NCBI GenBank assembly: GCA_030407005.1
Contig: JAUDYN010000002.1
Coordinates: 1,488,001-1,552,000, forward strand
Source of the DNA: Desarmillaria ectypa
Lineage: Eukaryota; Basidiomycota; Agaricomycetes; Agaricales; Physalacriaceae
Length of the DNA: 64,000 nt
Direction: 5' to 3'
Part shown: positions 22,842 through 34,838 of the stretch, one piece after another
Position numbering within the stretch: the stretch's first letter is position 1
Layout: each line of letters begins with the position of its first letter
Position numbers and translations under genes: made by a program
Notes under the pieces: model-generated
Seen by the model: only the letters and a program-made list of their open reading frames with translations
Told to the model about the DNA's origin: nothing
The model's database searches: none

Positions 22842-25088
22842 ATGGGTTTGTCGACTCTCCGAGCCCTATTCCTATTCCTTCTCTTACAAGTATTCTCACT
22901 CGCACTTGGCCTGAACATTGAAGATCCATTTTATTGGGCTCACGTCAGTTTACAATTCTTCGTACATTCTCATATGCCTGACTTTCCTAGGTATCACCAA
23001 GTGATAAATTGGAATGGGTCAATTGTTATACCGATTTACAATGTGCACGTCTGAAGGTAAGCACCTGCTGTTTTCTATCATTCAAGGTATCTCAATGCTA
23101 TCCGCGAAGGTCCCTCTTAACTACTCTGAGCCAGAAGGAGAAACTATTGCTATCGCAATCGTTCAGTTCCCTTCCGGTTTCCCGAGAAATTCCTCCAATT
23201 ACTTGGGACCCATCCTCTTTAATCCTGGTGGACCTGGCGGAAGTGGTGTGGATCTTCTTCGTGCAACAGGACACATCTTCTCGGAGTTTTTTGATTCTAG
23301 GTTTGATATTGTTAGCTTCGATCCCCGTGGTGAGCACCATTTTGCTGTCCATCGTCTCCCACCCATCAATGTCTATTTTCCAGGCGTCGCCCGATCAGCA
23401 CGTGTATCCTTCTTTGATGCTGACGTTGAACGCGAACTCTGGGCATATAACGCGGTGGAGGAACTCGGCGGCAAACCTGGGGGGTCTCAATGGCATGGGC
23501 AAAGGCTGCTATCACTGGTCGTCTTGCCGGTGAACATGATACGGGCATTTTAGCCCACATCAATACGGACCACACCGCGCGCGATATGCTCAAGATCACG
23601 CAGGCATATGGATATGAAAAGATACAGCATTGGGGCTTCTCGTACGTTGTACTATTTAAGAAGTTCCCGTACACGAATGAAGCCGTATCAGATACGGGAC
23701 TATTCTGGGCGCAACCTTTGCTTCTATGTTTCCGGTACGTCGACCTAATTAAAGTCAGGCATCTACTCTAAAACAACTTAACTAGGATAAGGTAGGGCGG
23801 ATCATTATTGATGGCGTTGTCGATGCAGATGACTACTATGCCAGTGAGTTTTCCCTCACACCGCTTCGACATGTCGTTTGACCAGGCGCAATTAGCTCTA
23901 TGGTCCAACAACTTGGAAGACTCTAACAAGACCCTGCAAGCCTTTTTTGATGGATGCTTCGAGGCCGGTCCTCAGAACTGCCCTTTCTATGCAGATAGTC
24001 CGAAAGCAATATCCGACAGGCTCGAGGCTCTGTACGAGAACATCCGTACAAACCCAATACCAGTGACGCTGGAATCGTTGTACGGGGTACTGGATTATCC
24101 TAGTCTCCGTATGATTATCTTCACATCGCTGTACGCTCCCCGAACCACTTACGCCATCCTGGCACAAGCTCTCGCAGACTTGGAGTTGGACAATGGAACA
24201 CTCCTGTTCAAGATGATGGCGCCATTCTACGAGGGCTTTCAATGTTCTTGCGACCCTTCAATGACAGCTTTTGCATCTGTTAGAGATTCGCTGACGGCTA
24301 TTATGTGTAACGACGGCGCTCCTGTTCCTAGAAGCCTGAAGGCTGCCCAAGCTCATTATGATAGAATGACAGCAGCGTCCGACTGGGGAAGTATGTGGGC
24401 TGGATTACGAATTAGCTGCTCGTGCGTAGTGTTGGTGGCTAATTCGATTCAAGTCCTGAACCTTTTCAGGGGATGGCCTGAGTTACCGAAGAATCATTTT
24501 CAAGGTGAGTCCGGAATTTCTATAGCTTCTCTGATCTTATACAGCGTCTGTAGGTCCTTTCATTGCTAACACCAGTCACCCGTTGCTGCTCATCGGAAAT
24601 ACTGCTGGTAAGTCGGATCCTAGTGCACTCTACGTTGTGGCTCATGTCTCTGAATAGATCCGGTTACTCCTTTGGCTGCGTATGTCAACCTTGCTCCTTG
24701 ATCACCGCTAACTCGCAGTTTCACAGGGCGAAGCACATGTCGAAAGGGTTCACAGGCTCTGTGGTTCTGACTCAAGATTCACCTGGGGTAACGCTCTCAC
24801 TCCTTTTGTGGTATCTTTGGCCTCACGGTTACTTTGTAGCACTGTTCCCTGGCCGCTCCTTCGCTTTGTACTCAGCAATATATCCGAAACTACTTTTTCA
24901 GTGGGACACTGCCTAACCCGGGGACAGTATGTCCTGTAATGGGTGGCTCTTTTGTCAAAGCTACGAATTTGGAGGGTGATAAGCAGACTGTGTTTTCGGC
25001 AGAGGAAAGACGCCGCCTGTCTGTGGCTCAAGAGCTGACTCACTCTTTCGGTGCCGCGCGATGGAGCCCTCTGTCACTTACTATCTGA
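22842..25088 (+). CDS. Secreted alpha/beta hydrolase, tripeptidyl-aminopeptidase-like; apparent frameshift
   Basis: The N terminus is a clear signal peptide (LRALFLFLLLQVFSLALGL). The mature enzyme reads WVNCYTDLQCARLKVPLNYS, GPILFNPGGPGGSGVD (oxyanion region), FDIVSFDPRG, HINTDHTARDMLKITQAYGY, and the nucleophile elbow HWGFSYGTILGATFA across an intron. A helical cap follows (DSNKTLQAFFDGCFEAGPQ). The C-terminal TAP-like part has HPLLLIGNTADPVTPLA with the acid residue and VVLTQDSPGHCS with the histidine. The Ser/Asp/His triad is therefore present. Exons join well with GT-AG introns except at the G6 run 23479-23484. There the frame of NAVEELGGKPGG must shift by one base to reach MAWAKAAITGRLAGEHD. 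The gene is either broken or carries a base-call error. These enzymes release short peptides or cleave esters outside the cell; the substrate is unknown. Confidence 0.75.
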
Positions 25089-26541
25089 TTGTTATGCCTC
25101 ATGCTTTCAGAGTTATGTCAAGGGTACCGCGCGGAATTAAAGAAACAGCACCTTAGGCAGGGCCAATGTATCGTATACTCCGATCAGTTGAATAACAGAT
25201 ACCAGAAAGAATCGAGGTAAAACGCTCATCCATTATACTTGTGACTTGCGTGCGGCGTCAGGCCCTTACTGCTTTGGGCTAACAATGATGACTTTTCATA
25301 TGTTCTCATGAACGACCGCGTCTAAATACGCAACTCGTGTAGAGGGTGCGTGTTCTTATTTACAGATGTGACGAGTCTCGGCCTGATACGTGCAAACCTA
25401 ATCAATGAAAGGTCGAAGTTCGCTAGCAATCAGCCACAGAAAACGAATCACCTCTTCAAACTTCAAATTCATGTCACGGTGTGCCTGCCCAAAGTATCGG
25501 CGAGACCGAACCTTTCGAGTTATCACACTCAAGCCATATGGACGCGTATTCACCTTGATCCAAATTACTCTCTTGTTTGGCGCTTCTTGCGTTTTAAGTC
25601 ATCTCGTACCATCCGTTCATCGATCGTTTGGAGCCCATGTCACTAATGGCTCTTGCCGCGGTTTCAGGCTTTCTTCTGCATAAAATTTAAAACATTTCCG
25701 TGAGAAACACATGTATGGAATCTGGATACGCCTTTTCCGCCAGAACGCGTAAGAGTTTCCGGCTACACAGTATGTCCGGGACTCGGAACCAGCTTAGCAT
25801 AGATTACTCATCCAAATGAAGAGGTGAGTGTTGTCAAATTGTCGTATTCGTCATTCCCACAACATTGCGACCTAGATACTTGCGTAATATCCGATACTCT
25901 TCAGTATCCCTGACGAGCTTGATCGCTACCAGTCGTTTCTCTCTGTCTTGCGCAAACCAAACACTGCTCCGTGTATAAACTGTAAGTCAGATGTACACAC
26001 GTCGGGAGGAGTCCATATAGATCTAAACGGCACAGTACTCGAAAGAAAGCTCTCGTCACATTCGCCGTACTCAAAAGAGTATTTCTCCATTGTAGGCGTA
26101 CGGAAGGGGCGACTTTGCAGCCCAGTCAGTTTTAGAAAATGGAAGATGAGTGATATGAGCTCCCCCTCGTGAAACTGGGGATGGTAGAGAAAATAGCTTC
26201 GTTCGGCAAACCAACAGCATAGATTGCCACCATTCACGTCGTTTGCAAAGGGTTTCGGGGTTATAATCCTCGAGAGGATGGAAGTCAACCTATGCATCGA
26301 TGTTAGATGAAGTAAAATCAGCATTTAGCAAGGCTGACTAGTGCCGGAAGTCCGAACAACGTGGCGACGTGGGAACCCAGGAATTCAGGAAATAAACAAA
26401 TACTAAATTTTGATGCATGTTGCCACTTGTGCTTCAAAACATCCATCCTGGAAAGATGAAATGTGCCTACGAGTGATTAGGGGCTATTTCCTGAAACAGA
26501 CTCACCGTGAGAATTTATACTTGTCTCTTACCTCAAAATTC
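25089..26541. other. 1.45-kb region with orphan frames, no supported gene
   Basis: An ATG-initiated frame of 132 codons lies at 25926-26324 (-) and matches nothing I know. On the plus strand, about 25902-25980 looks like an isolated exon (IPDELDRYQSFLSVLRK) with CAG before it and GTAAGT after it, but I cannot connect it to others. It may be a gene remnant. The end holds the uL15m promoter. Confidence 0.3.
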
Positions 26542-27478
26542 ATGGCGTCGCGTTTGGTGATTCCCAGAGCCCGAGTGACTCTGGGAAATATTGGGCCAGC
26601 CTCTGGGTCATTGCACCACGTATGACTTTATTCCAGTGTTCCAGATTACAGCTGACCTTCTCTAGCAAAAACGTGTCGGAAGAGGCCAAGGCTCGAATCA
26701 TGGAGGAACGGCTGGACGCGGTAACAATGGTCAGAAGAGTCGTTCTGGTGCAGGTATCAAGCCAGGATTCGAAGGTGGTCAGACTCCCATAACGAGGCGA
26801 TTCCCAAAGAGAGGATTTTACAACCAGTGCGTCTTCTTATTTTCAGGTGCGTTCGAGAGCTCACCCGTCTCGCAGGAATACCAAAACTTGGGCGCCAGTG
26901 AATCTTGAACGACTTCAGTTCTGGATTGATCAAGGACGAATAACGTCGAGTCCTGAGAAACCTATTACTGCAAGGGAGCTGCTGCTGTCGGGCTGTATAC
27001 ACGATGCCCACGACGGGGTCAAAGTCCTGGGCGACGTATGTTTTTGTGCTACAGGAATAGGGACTCTTATAATTGATATCACCAGGGTACTGAGCATTTC
27101 AAGTCCAAGATTTACATTACCCCTTCCCGAGCATCCAAGACTGCCGTCAGAGCTATCGAGAAACTGGGAGGCACTGTGGTGTGCAAGTATTACACTCCAC
27201 AGTCATTGAGAGACTGTCTGAAGGGTCGTACGGATCGCATCGAGGCCGCTCCGACACGTCGTGACGATATCAGTACGTGCTCAACCTATTGTTCACACTT
27301 CGATACTAAGTTATCCTGGACAGTATGGTATGGGCGGTATCGAAATCGTGGGTACATTGCACCGCAGACACTGGACGCTGTCGGAAATCTACCATTTGTT
27401 GAAGCCAGGTGGAAAGTCCTCGCAAAGGAGCTTGGTGGTTGGAAAGACCAGAAATTTGATAAGCAGAAGAAAAGATAG
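26542..27478 (+). CDS. Mitochondrial large-subunit ribosomal protein uL15m
   Basis: The start ATG gives a short basic presequence ([20 protein letters not shown]). After an intron the uL15 signature follows: [38 protein letters not shown] and [11 protein letters not shown]. The next exons read [60 protein letters not shown] and [11 protein letters not shown]. The C-terminal extension ([20 protein letters not shown]) is typical of fungal mitochondrial forms. It ends FDKQKKR. There are four introns. The stop is only 21 bp from the convergent PRP38 stop. Confidence 0.88.
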
Positions 27479-27499
27479 TATAGTACACTTGCTAATACA

Positions 27500-28470
27500 T
27501 CACGAATCCGTCTCCATACGATCTGGAGAAATACTTCTACTACGAGACCGGAACGGCGACGGTGACCGCGAACCTGAGCGGGAACGAGAAGGGCTTTTGG
27601 AGATGAAGCGACCTGCAGATGACAAGCTCCGGCTCCGACTTGGCGAATACGAGCTTGTCCTGCTACCGCTCTTGCTTCGACTTCTTCCCCGGTCACTGCC
27701 ATGGTCACTCTTGCCTTCCATTGCGTCCAGTAGACGACTTTTTCTGGGACCGATGTCCCCGTTTTCTTCAAGAGTCTGTCTTTTCGCTAGTCGTGGCAGA
27801 ATGATATCGCAAACGCGTTCCTCTGTTAGCAGTGCATCCGCGAACTCGTCAATGAATGTAAGAGAGTAACCGGCTAATTTTTTTAAAAAAAGATATAGAA
27901 TAAAGTATACGGATTGAACGAGACGCACCCATGTTCCGTAGCCTTAATTTTCTGTAATCTTTCAGCAGTGGTTCGAGGAGATCGTACACTTCAACTGCGC
28001 GAAATGTCATTCGGATGTACATTGCCCCCAGAGCCCGTAGATATCTAAGTAGGGTTCACCAAGAAGACAAAAGGAGAAGACAACCACGTACTTGAAATCC
28101 TCCGCCTGCAGATATTCGATGAGGATTTCTTTCTCAGGCTGGATCTGGAGTAGCTTCAGCAAGAGGCACATAAAGTCTGTCGGCCGTTGGTTTCCGTATA
28201 CGCCTCCGATGCATTTCAACTCGATGGCCTTGTCAATGAGGCTTTCAGCTGCGCGATACGATGAGTACGATGTGCTGTATCAAGGTTCGCGCTCACCAGT
28301 CAATGCAAAACAATGTTCTTTCCAGTAATTGGACTCGTAAATCCGGTTGCGGATGACAGTTTCTACTAGATGCTGATATGATGAGCACGCTGTGCGAGAC
28401 GATGAGGGCCACTTACTTGTGGATTCTGGCCATGGATGGCGAAGGAGCCACTGACGGTGGTGTTGGCCAT
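27500..28470 (-). CDS. PRP38: Pre-mRNA-splicing factor Prp38 with an RS-rich tail
   Basis: Prp38 is a U4/U6.U5 tri-snRNP protein needed for spliceosome activation. The start MANTTVSGSFAIHGQNPQ joins by an intron to HLVETVIRNRIYESNYWKEH, then ESLIDKAIELKCIGGVYGNQ, RPTDFMCLLLKLLQIQPEKE, YLQAEDFK, YLRALGAMYIRMTFRAVEVY, LEPLLKDYRKLR and FIDEFADALLTEERVCDIIL. These are the core signature blocks of the family. The C-terminal region after PRLAKRQTLEE is rich in Arg-Ser dipeptides (SRSKSGSRTSSYSPSRSRS), as in animal and plant Prp38 but absent from budding yeast Prp38. At least four introns are present. The gene is divergent from CUT9 (114 bp). Confidence 0.92.
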
Positions 28471-28584
28471 GAAGCGTGATGATGAGTCGTGTGGTAGTCT
28501 CACTTGCAACCTTGCCTCTGACCGTGACCTTCTCCTTGCCTTTCACGGCGACATTGCTCTCTCTCGCCGCCGCCGTCGTTCACG

Positions 28585-31337
28585 ATGAACTCAACACCAG
28601 CACAAGGACTGTCGTCGATACCAACACGCCTGACTGGCAACAGCAAACGACCGCGGTCATCGTTTGGCTCGTCGTTCTCCTTTGGTCCCCACAACATCAC
28701 GGACTCCTACGTTGAAGACGGCAATTCGAGCACCATGTCCTACTCGAGATCCGTAGCGCTCGACCCCAACCGTTCCATGCTCCCGGTTTCGCCAATTGGA
28801 CTCAGCCCGCGTCGTCAAAGAAAGCCCAAGGAGAGCTCAGTCCGACCTCCGCATCCTCTCACGATTGACACTACAGACGTGTTCCAAGGCCCTGAGGACG
28901 ACGCAGACGATGAGCAGGAACACGAATGGGGTATCATTGACCGCATGCGCCTCTGGCGACACGATGCCATGATGCAGCATCTCTACGAGACCGCAGCGTT
29001 TTGGGGGGACAAAATCCTAAGCTGGACGAGTAAGTCGCGTCTTTTTGCTTCTATTCTGTTGGGTCGGCTCATATATTGTAGACGATCCAAATGACGCGTT
29101 TTGGCTCGCGCAAACGTACTTCCAGATACATCAGTATGCTAGGGCAGAGAGGCTGCTCACGCGCCCGTTTCCTATTCCTGCTATGATGGTCACGCTACCG
29201 TCCTCGGGGCCGCCCAATGGAAGTACTTCTTTTCTTCAGCTTGATTCTGACAGACCGTCGACTTCCTCAGTACGTTTGCCCATGGGCCCAGGGACCTTGT
29301 TAGGAAAAGCTGATGATACGCGACCTGGAGCCGGAATGTCGAGGCTAGTGGATTTGAGTGTTGCCTGTCGGTACCTTGCTGCTCAGTGTATGGTGAGGCA
29401 AGGTAATTGGAATGCCGCGACAGAAATTCTGGGCGAGGCGAATCCTTTCCGTGATTCAGGTAAGTAAAATCATCTGCAGTCAGAGTCATGCATTTAATAG
29501 CTGTGCAGCGAAAAGCGGCCCGTCAATACCGAATATCGATGGTGGCATCAAGGTGAACCATCTCTGTCCGCTGTATATATATCCACTCATCGTAACAGAT
29601 TGAAGCGTCGATGTGTCACCTCCGTGGTATTGTTATGCAAAAAATCGGACGCGTCGACCAAGCAAAAGAATGCTTCATGGAAGCCCTCGGTCTCGACGTG
29701 AAATGCTATGAATCCTTTGAGAAACTTGTCAGTACTGAAATGATGACTTCAGATGAAGGTCGGAAGCAGTCTTATCATCTACCGTTGTGTACTTACACCC
29801 ACATCAGAGTGGGAGTTTGTACAATCCCTCCCATATCAAGTGCAGACTCCGAAGGATGCAGAATTCGTTCAACTTATGTATACGACCCGCCTGCGGAAGT
29901 ACAAGCATGCAGAGGAACATGCGCTCACACGTCAGAAGCTTGTAGAACAGTACCACCTGGGCGACAACCCAGACGTTCTGTTCAGCTTCGCCGATTCTCT
30001 ATATCTCTCGTTTAGATGGCATGACTGTTTCACAATCACATCACGGTATTTTCATTCTCTGTCCTGTCATGACATCTCGCTGATTATCTGTTTCTGCAAG
30101 GATTCTGAGCCTGATTTCTATTCATGACCACACTTTGCCTCTGCACATTGCGTGCATGTTTCACATAAACCATTTGCACTCTAAACTCTTCCTTCTGGCG
30201 CACGACATGGTAGACAGGGAGCCTGATAATCCATTGAGTTGGTACGCGGTCGGAGTATGGTACCTCGGCAATAAGAAGTGGTCGACGGCTAGACAATATT
30301 TTGGGTAAGACGTTTCATTTCCCAACTTGTTCAATCCCTGACCCAATGAATATGCACCAGAAAAGCGAATTTGCTGGATCCGAGATTCGCACCCGCATGG
30401 GTAGCATTCGCACACACCTTTGCGTATGAAGATGAACACGATCATGCAATTACGGCTTACTCTACATGTGCGCGGATGTTTACAGGGTAGGTTCTCTAGT
30501 CTGTCTCCGTGCGCGTGAACTGAAGACGATCGATTTAAGCACCCATCTGCCTCTAATGTTCATTGGCATGGAACACCTGACATTATCTAATATCAGTTTG
30601 GCCGAAGAGTCGCTGTCCGCTGCAAGACACATGTGTGATACTGATCCTTTGCTAATCAACGAGCTGGGTGTGCTGGCGTTCGGTCAGGGAAAGTGAGTGA
30701 TTGATTTTATGGTAGATACGTTTTTTTATATCCTTTGCTAGGTATGATGATGCCGCCGGTCTATTCCAGCAGGCCTTGAAGCTTGCCGAAGTGACACAGG
30801 GCTCCCGTATCAATTGGATATCTACTTATCTGAATCTGGGTACTGCTTATCGTAAACTGAGGTATGTAACTGAATGGTCGTTCTAGGAAATTCGTCTGAC
30901 GGATCCGAAGGCGCTTCAACGATGCTAAAGCGGCGTATCAACAAGTACTCGACTTAGATCCCCATAATTCAGTCACTTTGGGATTCATGGGAATGGTGCA
31001 TCATCTTCTTGGCAATGTCGACAAAGCCATCGAGATCTATCACGAGGTAGGATATCATCTCTTTCGCTCACGAACATTTCTTGACGAACCTTTCCTCCCA
31101 ATGCAGTCACTCAGTATTGATCCGGTGAACCATCAAGTTCTTGAGCTTCTTGGCATGGCACTAGAGGCGACGACAGCAGGAGGACCGAAGATGTCTGACG
31201 AAGAGTGGAAAAACATGCTCAAGTCGATGACAGAGAAATATTCCTCAGGTAGCAGTCATTCTCAGAAAGGCAAGGAACGAGAGCGGCCTGACGTGCCCTC
31301 AGACATTATTCCAGAGGACGATATGCATGTGGGATAG
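28585..31337 (+). CDS. CUT9: Anaphase-promoting complex TPR subunit Cut9/Cdc16 (APC6)
   Basis: This is a scaffold TPR subunit of the APC/C ubiquitin ligase. A disordered Ser/Pro-rich N-terminal part of about 110 residues comes first. [20 protein letters not shown] and [11 protein letters not shown] follow, typical of the APC6 N-terminal dimer region. TPR helices continue: [153 protein letters not shown] and [20 protein letters not shown]. The end is charged ([18 protein letters not shown]). There are about eleven short introns. The repeat order matches Cut9; Cdc23 and Cdc27 are less likely. Confidence 0.9.
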
Positions 31338-31626
31338 AAGGCACTCTTACAAGCAAAGGGATCGTACAAGCGAAAGGTATCATCGTCTACATATTTGCAT
31401 ATAGCATTGTCATGTTCTGCATAGTCGAAGTCTACTCTACGTTTTCAAACATACACGTCCAAAGAGAATTGCCCTTCAAAAAGGTAATGAGCACGTCCCC
31501 TACCTAATTTATGTAGTAAAAATACACCATTGTAAAGATACTTTCGACTGAGAAGGGGTGTAATATAATCTTAAGTTCAATAAGTAAGCAGAAGGGGGGA
31601 AATGGTTAGAAGATAACGAAAATCAA

Positions 31627-34303
31627 CTAATAGCTCTGCGTCGTGACAGGCAGGACAGGCGTGCGCGAACCATTTCGCACGTCTGTGGCAGCAGTGTCAC
31701 CGTTCTGAGGCACAACGGTTGCCAGATTGGTCCATTGCGGTCTCATGGCAGGAGGAATATACTTCGCCATCTCAGGACTGGTCGTCGCGAAAGCCGACTT
31801 CAACTGCTGAAGTTGCTGCAAACTTAGGCCATTGACAGTCCGTCCATCTTGAACATCACCCTTCGAAGTATCAATATGTGGCATGGTAAGAGCAGCACGA
31901 CCGCAACCATTGGTGGTCGTAGGCGTGGGAGTGGGAGTGGCGGCATGAGAATGGACGGTGGAGGACAACCTGATGTTGTTTGTGACAGCAGCTTGAGGTG
32001 CCTGTTGTATTGCAATAGGTGCTGAAATCGGTAGAGGGCGTGGTGGCTGGATTGGATGACGAGCCCCTACGGTCGCGGGAATACCAAGCCTGAAGGGAAC
32101 AACCATCTCCCTCGTACCGTCTTTATGAACTATGATTGACTGGTCGTTCATGACAGCCGGGTCAACATCAGCCATGATTCGCATTGAGTGGTGCAGGTAT
32201 CTACGCAAGAGAAAGTTTGTCAGGATCCACTGTGTCTCTTACATCAGGATACTCACTTGACATCGTAGTCATCAACAAGAATACGATCTTGTTCATCGCT
32301 TCCTCCTGCAGGCACCACAGGCTCATCGTCTGCATCGAAACGCCACCGTTCTTCCATCCTTTTGTCTTCATCTACATCCATGGCTTTGTCAGGATGACTG
32401 GGCTGATAATTTCTTCGGTGAACGCCACGGCGATCCACATGCATTCGTCCACCACGACCAGTACGTAGACGGATAGGCATCGGCTGTCTGCTTGTAGATA
32501 GGCTTGCTTCTGAGTCTGAGTCTGATGCTGTTACTGCACCCAGTCTAGACGACGACACATTTGAAGGTGGCATATATTTGAACAAACGTGAAGCATGAGA
32601 CGGCAGAGGTGAATAATGAGGATTCTACAAGAAACGAAGGATCAGAATGTTATGGCTGGGACGACAGAACTACCGACCTCAATGACGTCTTCCATGTTCT
32701 GGGCAACATTATTCGTCCTCACTCTTTGCATAGCAGACTCAATTTCTTCAGATAGAATACATAACCGCTTGCTTGGGCGTATAGCCGGTTCGGCACGTAT
32801 AATCGGATTTGGCGCGACTGACTCCCGTTTCATAGTAGAAACTCGAGGCGGGCGTCTGTGTATATAACAATCAATGAGGTGAAAAGAACACACAAGCATT
32901 TGAAATACTGACGGATCAGGCTTCTTGACAGGCTTCTCCTTATCGACTAGCAGATCCACATCGGTCTTATCCCCCAGAGCAGGATTCTTGCGCTTTAACT
33001 CGACCAGAGCAAGTCTTCGCTCCAAAACAGCCTTATGTAGTTGAATAGAGGCCAACTTGTGTTTTTCTCGCTCCAAAACGCGATTGGCTATATCCAAGGG
33101 ATCGGCCAACTGCTTGCTCAAGGAAGCAAGTTTGTCGGAAGAATTAGCTTGTGAAGCACGCGTCTTACGGACAGCTTTCACTTCACGCTGACGGAAGCAG
33201 ACATACGATTCGTTCAAAGTATCTTGTTCATCAAACTGTGATTTCATCAGTCAGCACTGTGAAACAGATTAGGATGGCAAACATACGTTGAGAGTAGGCG
33301 TAATTCTGAGACCTCCACGTTCAAGGCGACGCTCCTTCCAATGAGAATAGATCAACCGCGCGATACGCAGTAACTGAGAAGGTGGTGGCACCCAAGAAGG
33401 AACTTTGAACGCTGAAAAATGAGTTGGCGAAAGTTCATTCGCAAAAGTATCTTGGTAATTTGAGAAATCTGGAAAAGGCATGCCGCCGCCGAGACTCTGT
33501 CGGAGAGGCTGAGAATGCTGAAGTGTCCTAGATAAGGGTGTACGAACGTGATGTAGATATTCCGTCTCTTCGTGAGTGATCAGCTCGAACAAACCCATTA
33601 CAAGCTCGAACTGATCCTCAGATATCTCAATTGGCGAGTTGTTGTCAGACTCCTTTCCCTTCGCTTTGGTGCTACGCGCTGACGTCCGTGTACCCGAGTT
33701 GAGCGCTGCTTGGCTGCTGGTGCCAACCCCGCGGGCCTCCTCGTTATTTTTGCTAAACCACTCCTCGTCTTTCTCGTCCATATAGTACGTGGCTCCGTGT
33801 GCGAGCCCACCGGAGACACACTCTTCCACTGTAAGTGACGAGAAAATATATGGTGCGGGATCAGACCATCGGTTTGCCGGATACAAACTTTCATAGTTGT
33901 CGACGACACCGGTGGAGTCAGGTGTTGGGATGAACACTGATGACGAGCCCTGGAATTTGTCAACTTCTGTGCTTCGCACTGCTTGAGAGCGAAAGGAGGC
34001 TGCGGAGAGGACTTGCTGCAAGTGGTGCTCCTAGAACGGGGGGATGAGTAAGCTGAACCGTGGACGACACTGCCACCGCCACCGGGTGACACGGCAGCGT
34101 CTGATTGGCTGAGAGCGACGACTCACATTTGCATCGTCTTGGTCGACACCTGCGACGCTCTGCAGCAAACGGTTCTTCTCCTCGTCCTCATCAAGTATAA
34201 TTGGTTCCACTGCGACATCCCCGCGCACAATTTTAAGGCGACTTTTGTTGGTAATACGGTTGCGGTTCCTGCTGGACGGCAACGGCGGTTGCGGGCGACC
34301 CAT
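31627..34303 (-). CDS. EPL1: Enhancer of polycomb-like protein, NuA4 subunit Epl1
   Basis: Epl1 holds the Esa1-Yng2 catalytic module of the NuA4 histone acetyltransferase. The N-terminal EPcA region reads RNRITNKSRLKIVRGD, HLQQVLSAASFR, FIPTPDSTGVVDNYESLYP and YYMDEKDEEWFSKNNEE. SEDQFELVMGLFELITHEET and VPSWVPPPSQLLRIARLIYS follow, then FDEQDTLNESYVCFRQREVK and ERRLALVELKRKNP. These are the conserved Epl1 segments in order. The C-terminal half is disordered and rich in Pro, Thr and Gln, ending PVTTQSY. The start was chosen at MGRPQPPLP because upstream sequence lacks similarity and the start precedes the basic EPcA helix. Introns are short. Confidence 0.9.
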
Positions 34304-34838
34304 AGCATTGAGGATCAGAGAAGAGAAAGAAATTAAAGGCGACTTGGAATTGAGGACTGTGCCGCTGGATTTTGAGGTGGGCGGCGCTGGCACTGGCCTT
34401 GTTCTGCGAGAGGCGCGTCGTCGGATTTGCCGAAAATGTTTTCGGCAACTTCGGCGGAAACTCGCTATTTGCACGTAAATACATTATGTCATATGACGGC
34501 ATTTCTATTTTTGGGCATAAAGACGGGATTCTGTGACTTGTGTTCAGTCAATCGCGCTGGGCCGCAGTAAACAAACTCCTACCTTTTATACAGATAGCTA
34601 TTTTTAATCGACCATTCAGTGGCCTCTGGAGACAATTGGCGGTCAGTACACCGACAAACGATCTGGTAGCGTTACGTACGACTGTCTGGGCATCAACACG
34701 ATGCATAGGAATCACACAATGCCGGGGTTTTACATGGGAGAAATGTCGGCAAGGCAAGAACAGAAAACAGTTTCTTATAGTATCTAAAGAAAGAGCTGCG
34801 TGAGAATTGAGAAGGTAAGTTGTGTGTGCTGCTCACTA
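34304..34838. other. Intergenic region between EPL1 and RRP45
   Basis: 535 bp hold the EPL1 promoter and the RRP45 3' UTR, both transcribed leftward. A perfect 10-bp palindrome, GTCATATGAC, lies at 34488-34497. No gene is supported. Confidence 0.4.
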
